64,000 bases of DNA from Phialophora verrucosa (taxonomy: Eukaryota; Ascomycota; Eurotiomycetes; Chaetothyriales; Herpotrichiellaceae), in assembly GCA_002099365.1 (NCBI GenBank), contig MSED01000005.1, positions 1,922,001-1,986,000 of the forward strand. The letters are read 5' to 3'. The position numbers and the translations under genes are program-made. This document shows, piece after piece, positions 63,725 to 64,000 of this stretch. Each line of letters begins with the position of its first letter. Positions within the stretch are counted from its first letter, which is position 1. The notes under the pieces were generated by a model. The model made no database searches. It was not told where the DNA came from and saw only the letters and a program-made list of their open reading frames with translations.

Positions 63725-64000
63725 CTTGCTTCCTTTGCTTGAATTGGACGCTGTAGGGGAAAGTCGGAGCCCTGCCTAGCTGGGTGCAGGAATACCTGTA
63801 AAGTATATCAGGACAGGATGGACGGAGCGTGGCAAACCGACTGACTCTTTTCAACAAGAGGCGCAGCAGCGACGATTCCACTATGACGAAAGGATCTCTC
63901 CAGCTCTGTCGTGGAAGCCTCCAGGATCGGAGTTCGGTTCTCTAGACTATGGTTGATAAGAAGACTTCCCCGACGTGGAACGTCTGATGGGCCGAGTGAT
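63725..64000. other. Upstream region at the window end
   Basis: 276 bases upstream of the four-helix protein, running off the window. No separate gene is supported. Confidence 0.4.

Noticed and set aside
1..64000. CRISPR array or bacterial operon features
   Set aside because: The DNA is eukaryotic with spliced genes; no spaced direct-repeat array was seen.

Overview
This window looks like nuclear DNA from a filamentous ascomycete (Pezizomycotina). Genes are broken by short GT-AG introns of about 46-150 bases with recognisable CTAAC/CTGAC branch sites. Coding and spacer DNA alternate on both strands without operons, and the families present (LaeA-like methyltransferase, Zn2Cys6 regulators, NmrA-like reductase, nitronate monooxygenase, long-chain chromate transporter) are typical of that group. 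I cannot name the species. All exon boundaries were worked out by eye from reading frame, splice signals and family motifs.

Layout. 1-9.7 kb: the 3' end of a GPI-anchored fasciclin protein, a metallo-beta-lactamase-fold hydrolase, a nitronate monooxygenase, a SPOUT1-type RNA methyltransferase and a GDT1-family cation transporter. 10.8-31.9 kb: a large disordered conserved protein, a kelch membrane protein, a cytochrome P450, a LaeA-like methyltransferase, an amino-acid transporter with a 14-base micro-exon, a TPR/J-domain co-chaperone, the Smc5/6 subunit Nse3 and an RBR ubiquitin ligase. Most of these are housekeeping genes; the P450 and LaeA-like pair at 16.8-20.9 kb is the accessory exception. 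32-39.2 kb: a repeat-bearing spacer, a secreted-type protein whose signal peptide is out of frame with its body, a four-helix membrane protein, a small methyltransferase and a two-domain chromate transporter.

39.5-60.7 kb is the most interesting part. It holds, in order, a C2H2 plus Zn2Cys6 regulator, an intracellular GH51 arabinofuranosidase, an MFS sugar porter divergent from it, an NmrA-like protein, a sulfatase without signal peptide, a secreted GH3 glycosidase, a second MFS porter and a regulator with two consecutive Zn2Cys6 clusters. The last four catabolic and regulatory genes (sulfatase, GH3, porter, regulator) are all on the minus strand. This reads as a fungal glycan-utilisation cluster: GH3 releases sugars outside, two porters import them, and GH51 and the sulfatase finish the work in the cytosol under local zinc-cluster control. 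A sulfated or arabinose-bearing substrate is my inference. An exact 15-base repeat lies just upstream of the sulfatase.

61.4-64 kb: a glutathione S-transferase and a second four-helix membrane protein that shares a Cys motif and an intron position with the one at 34.8 kb.
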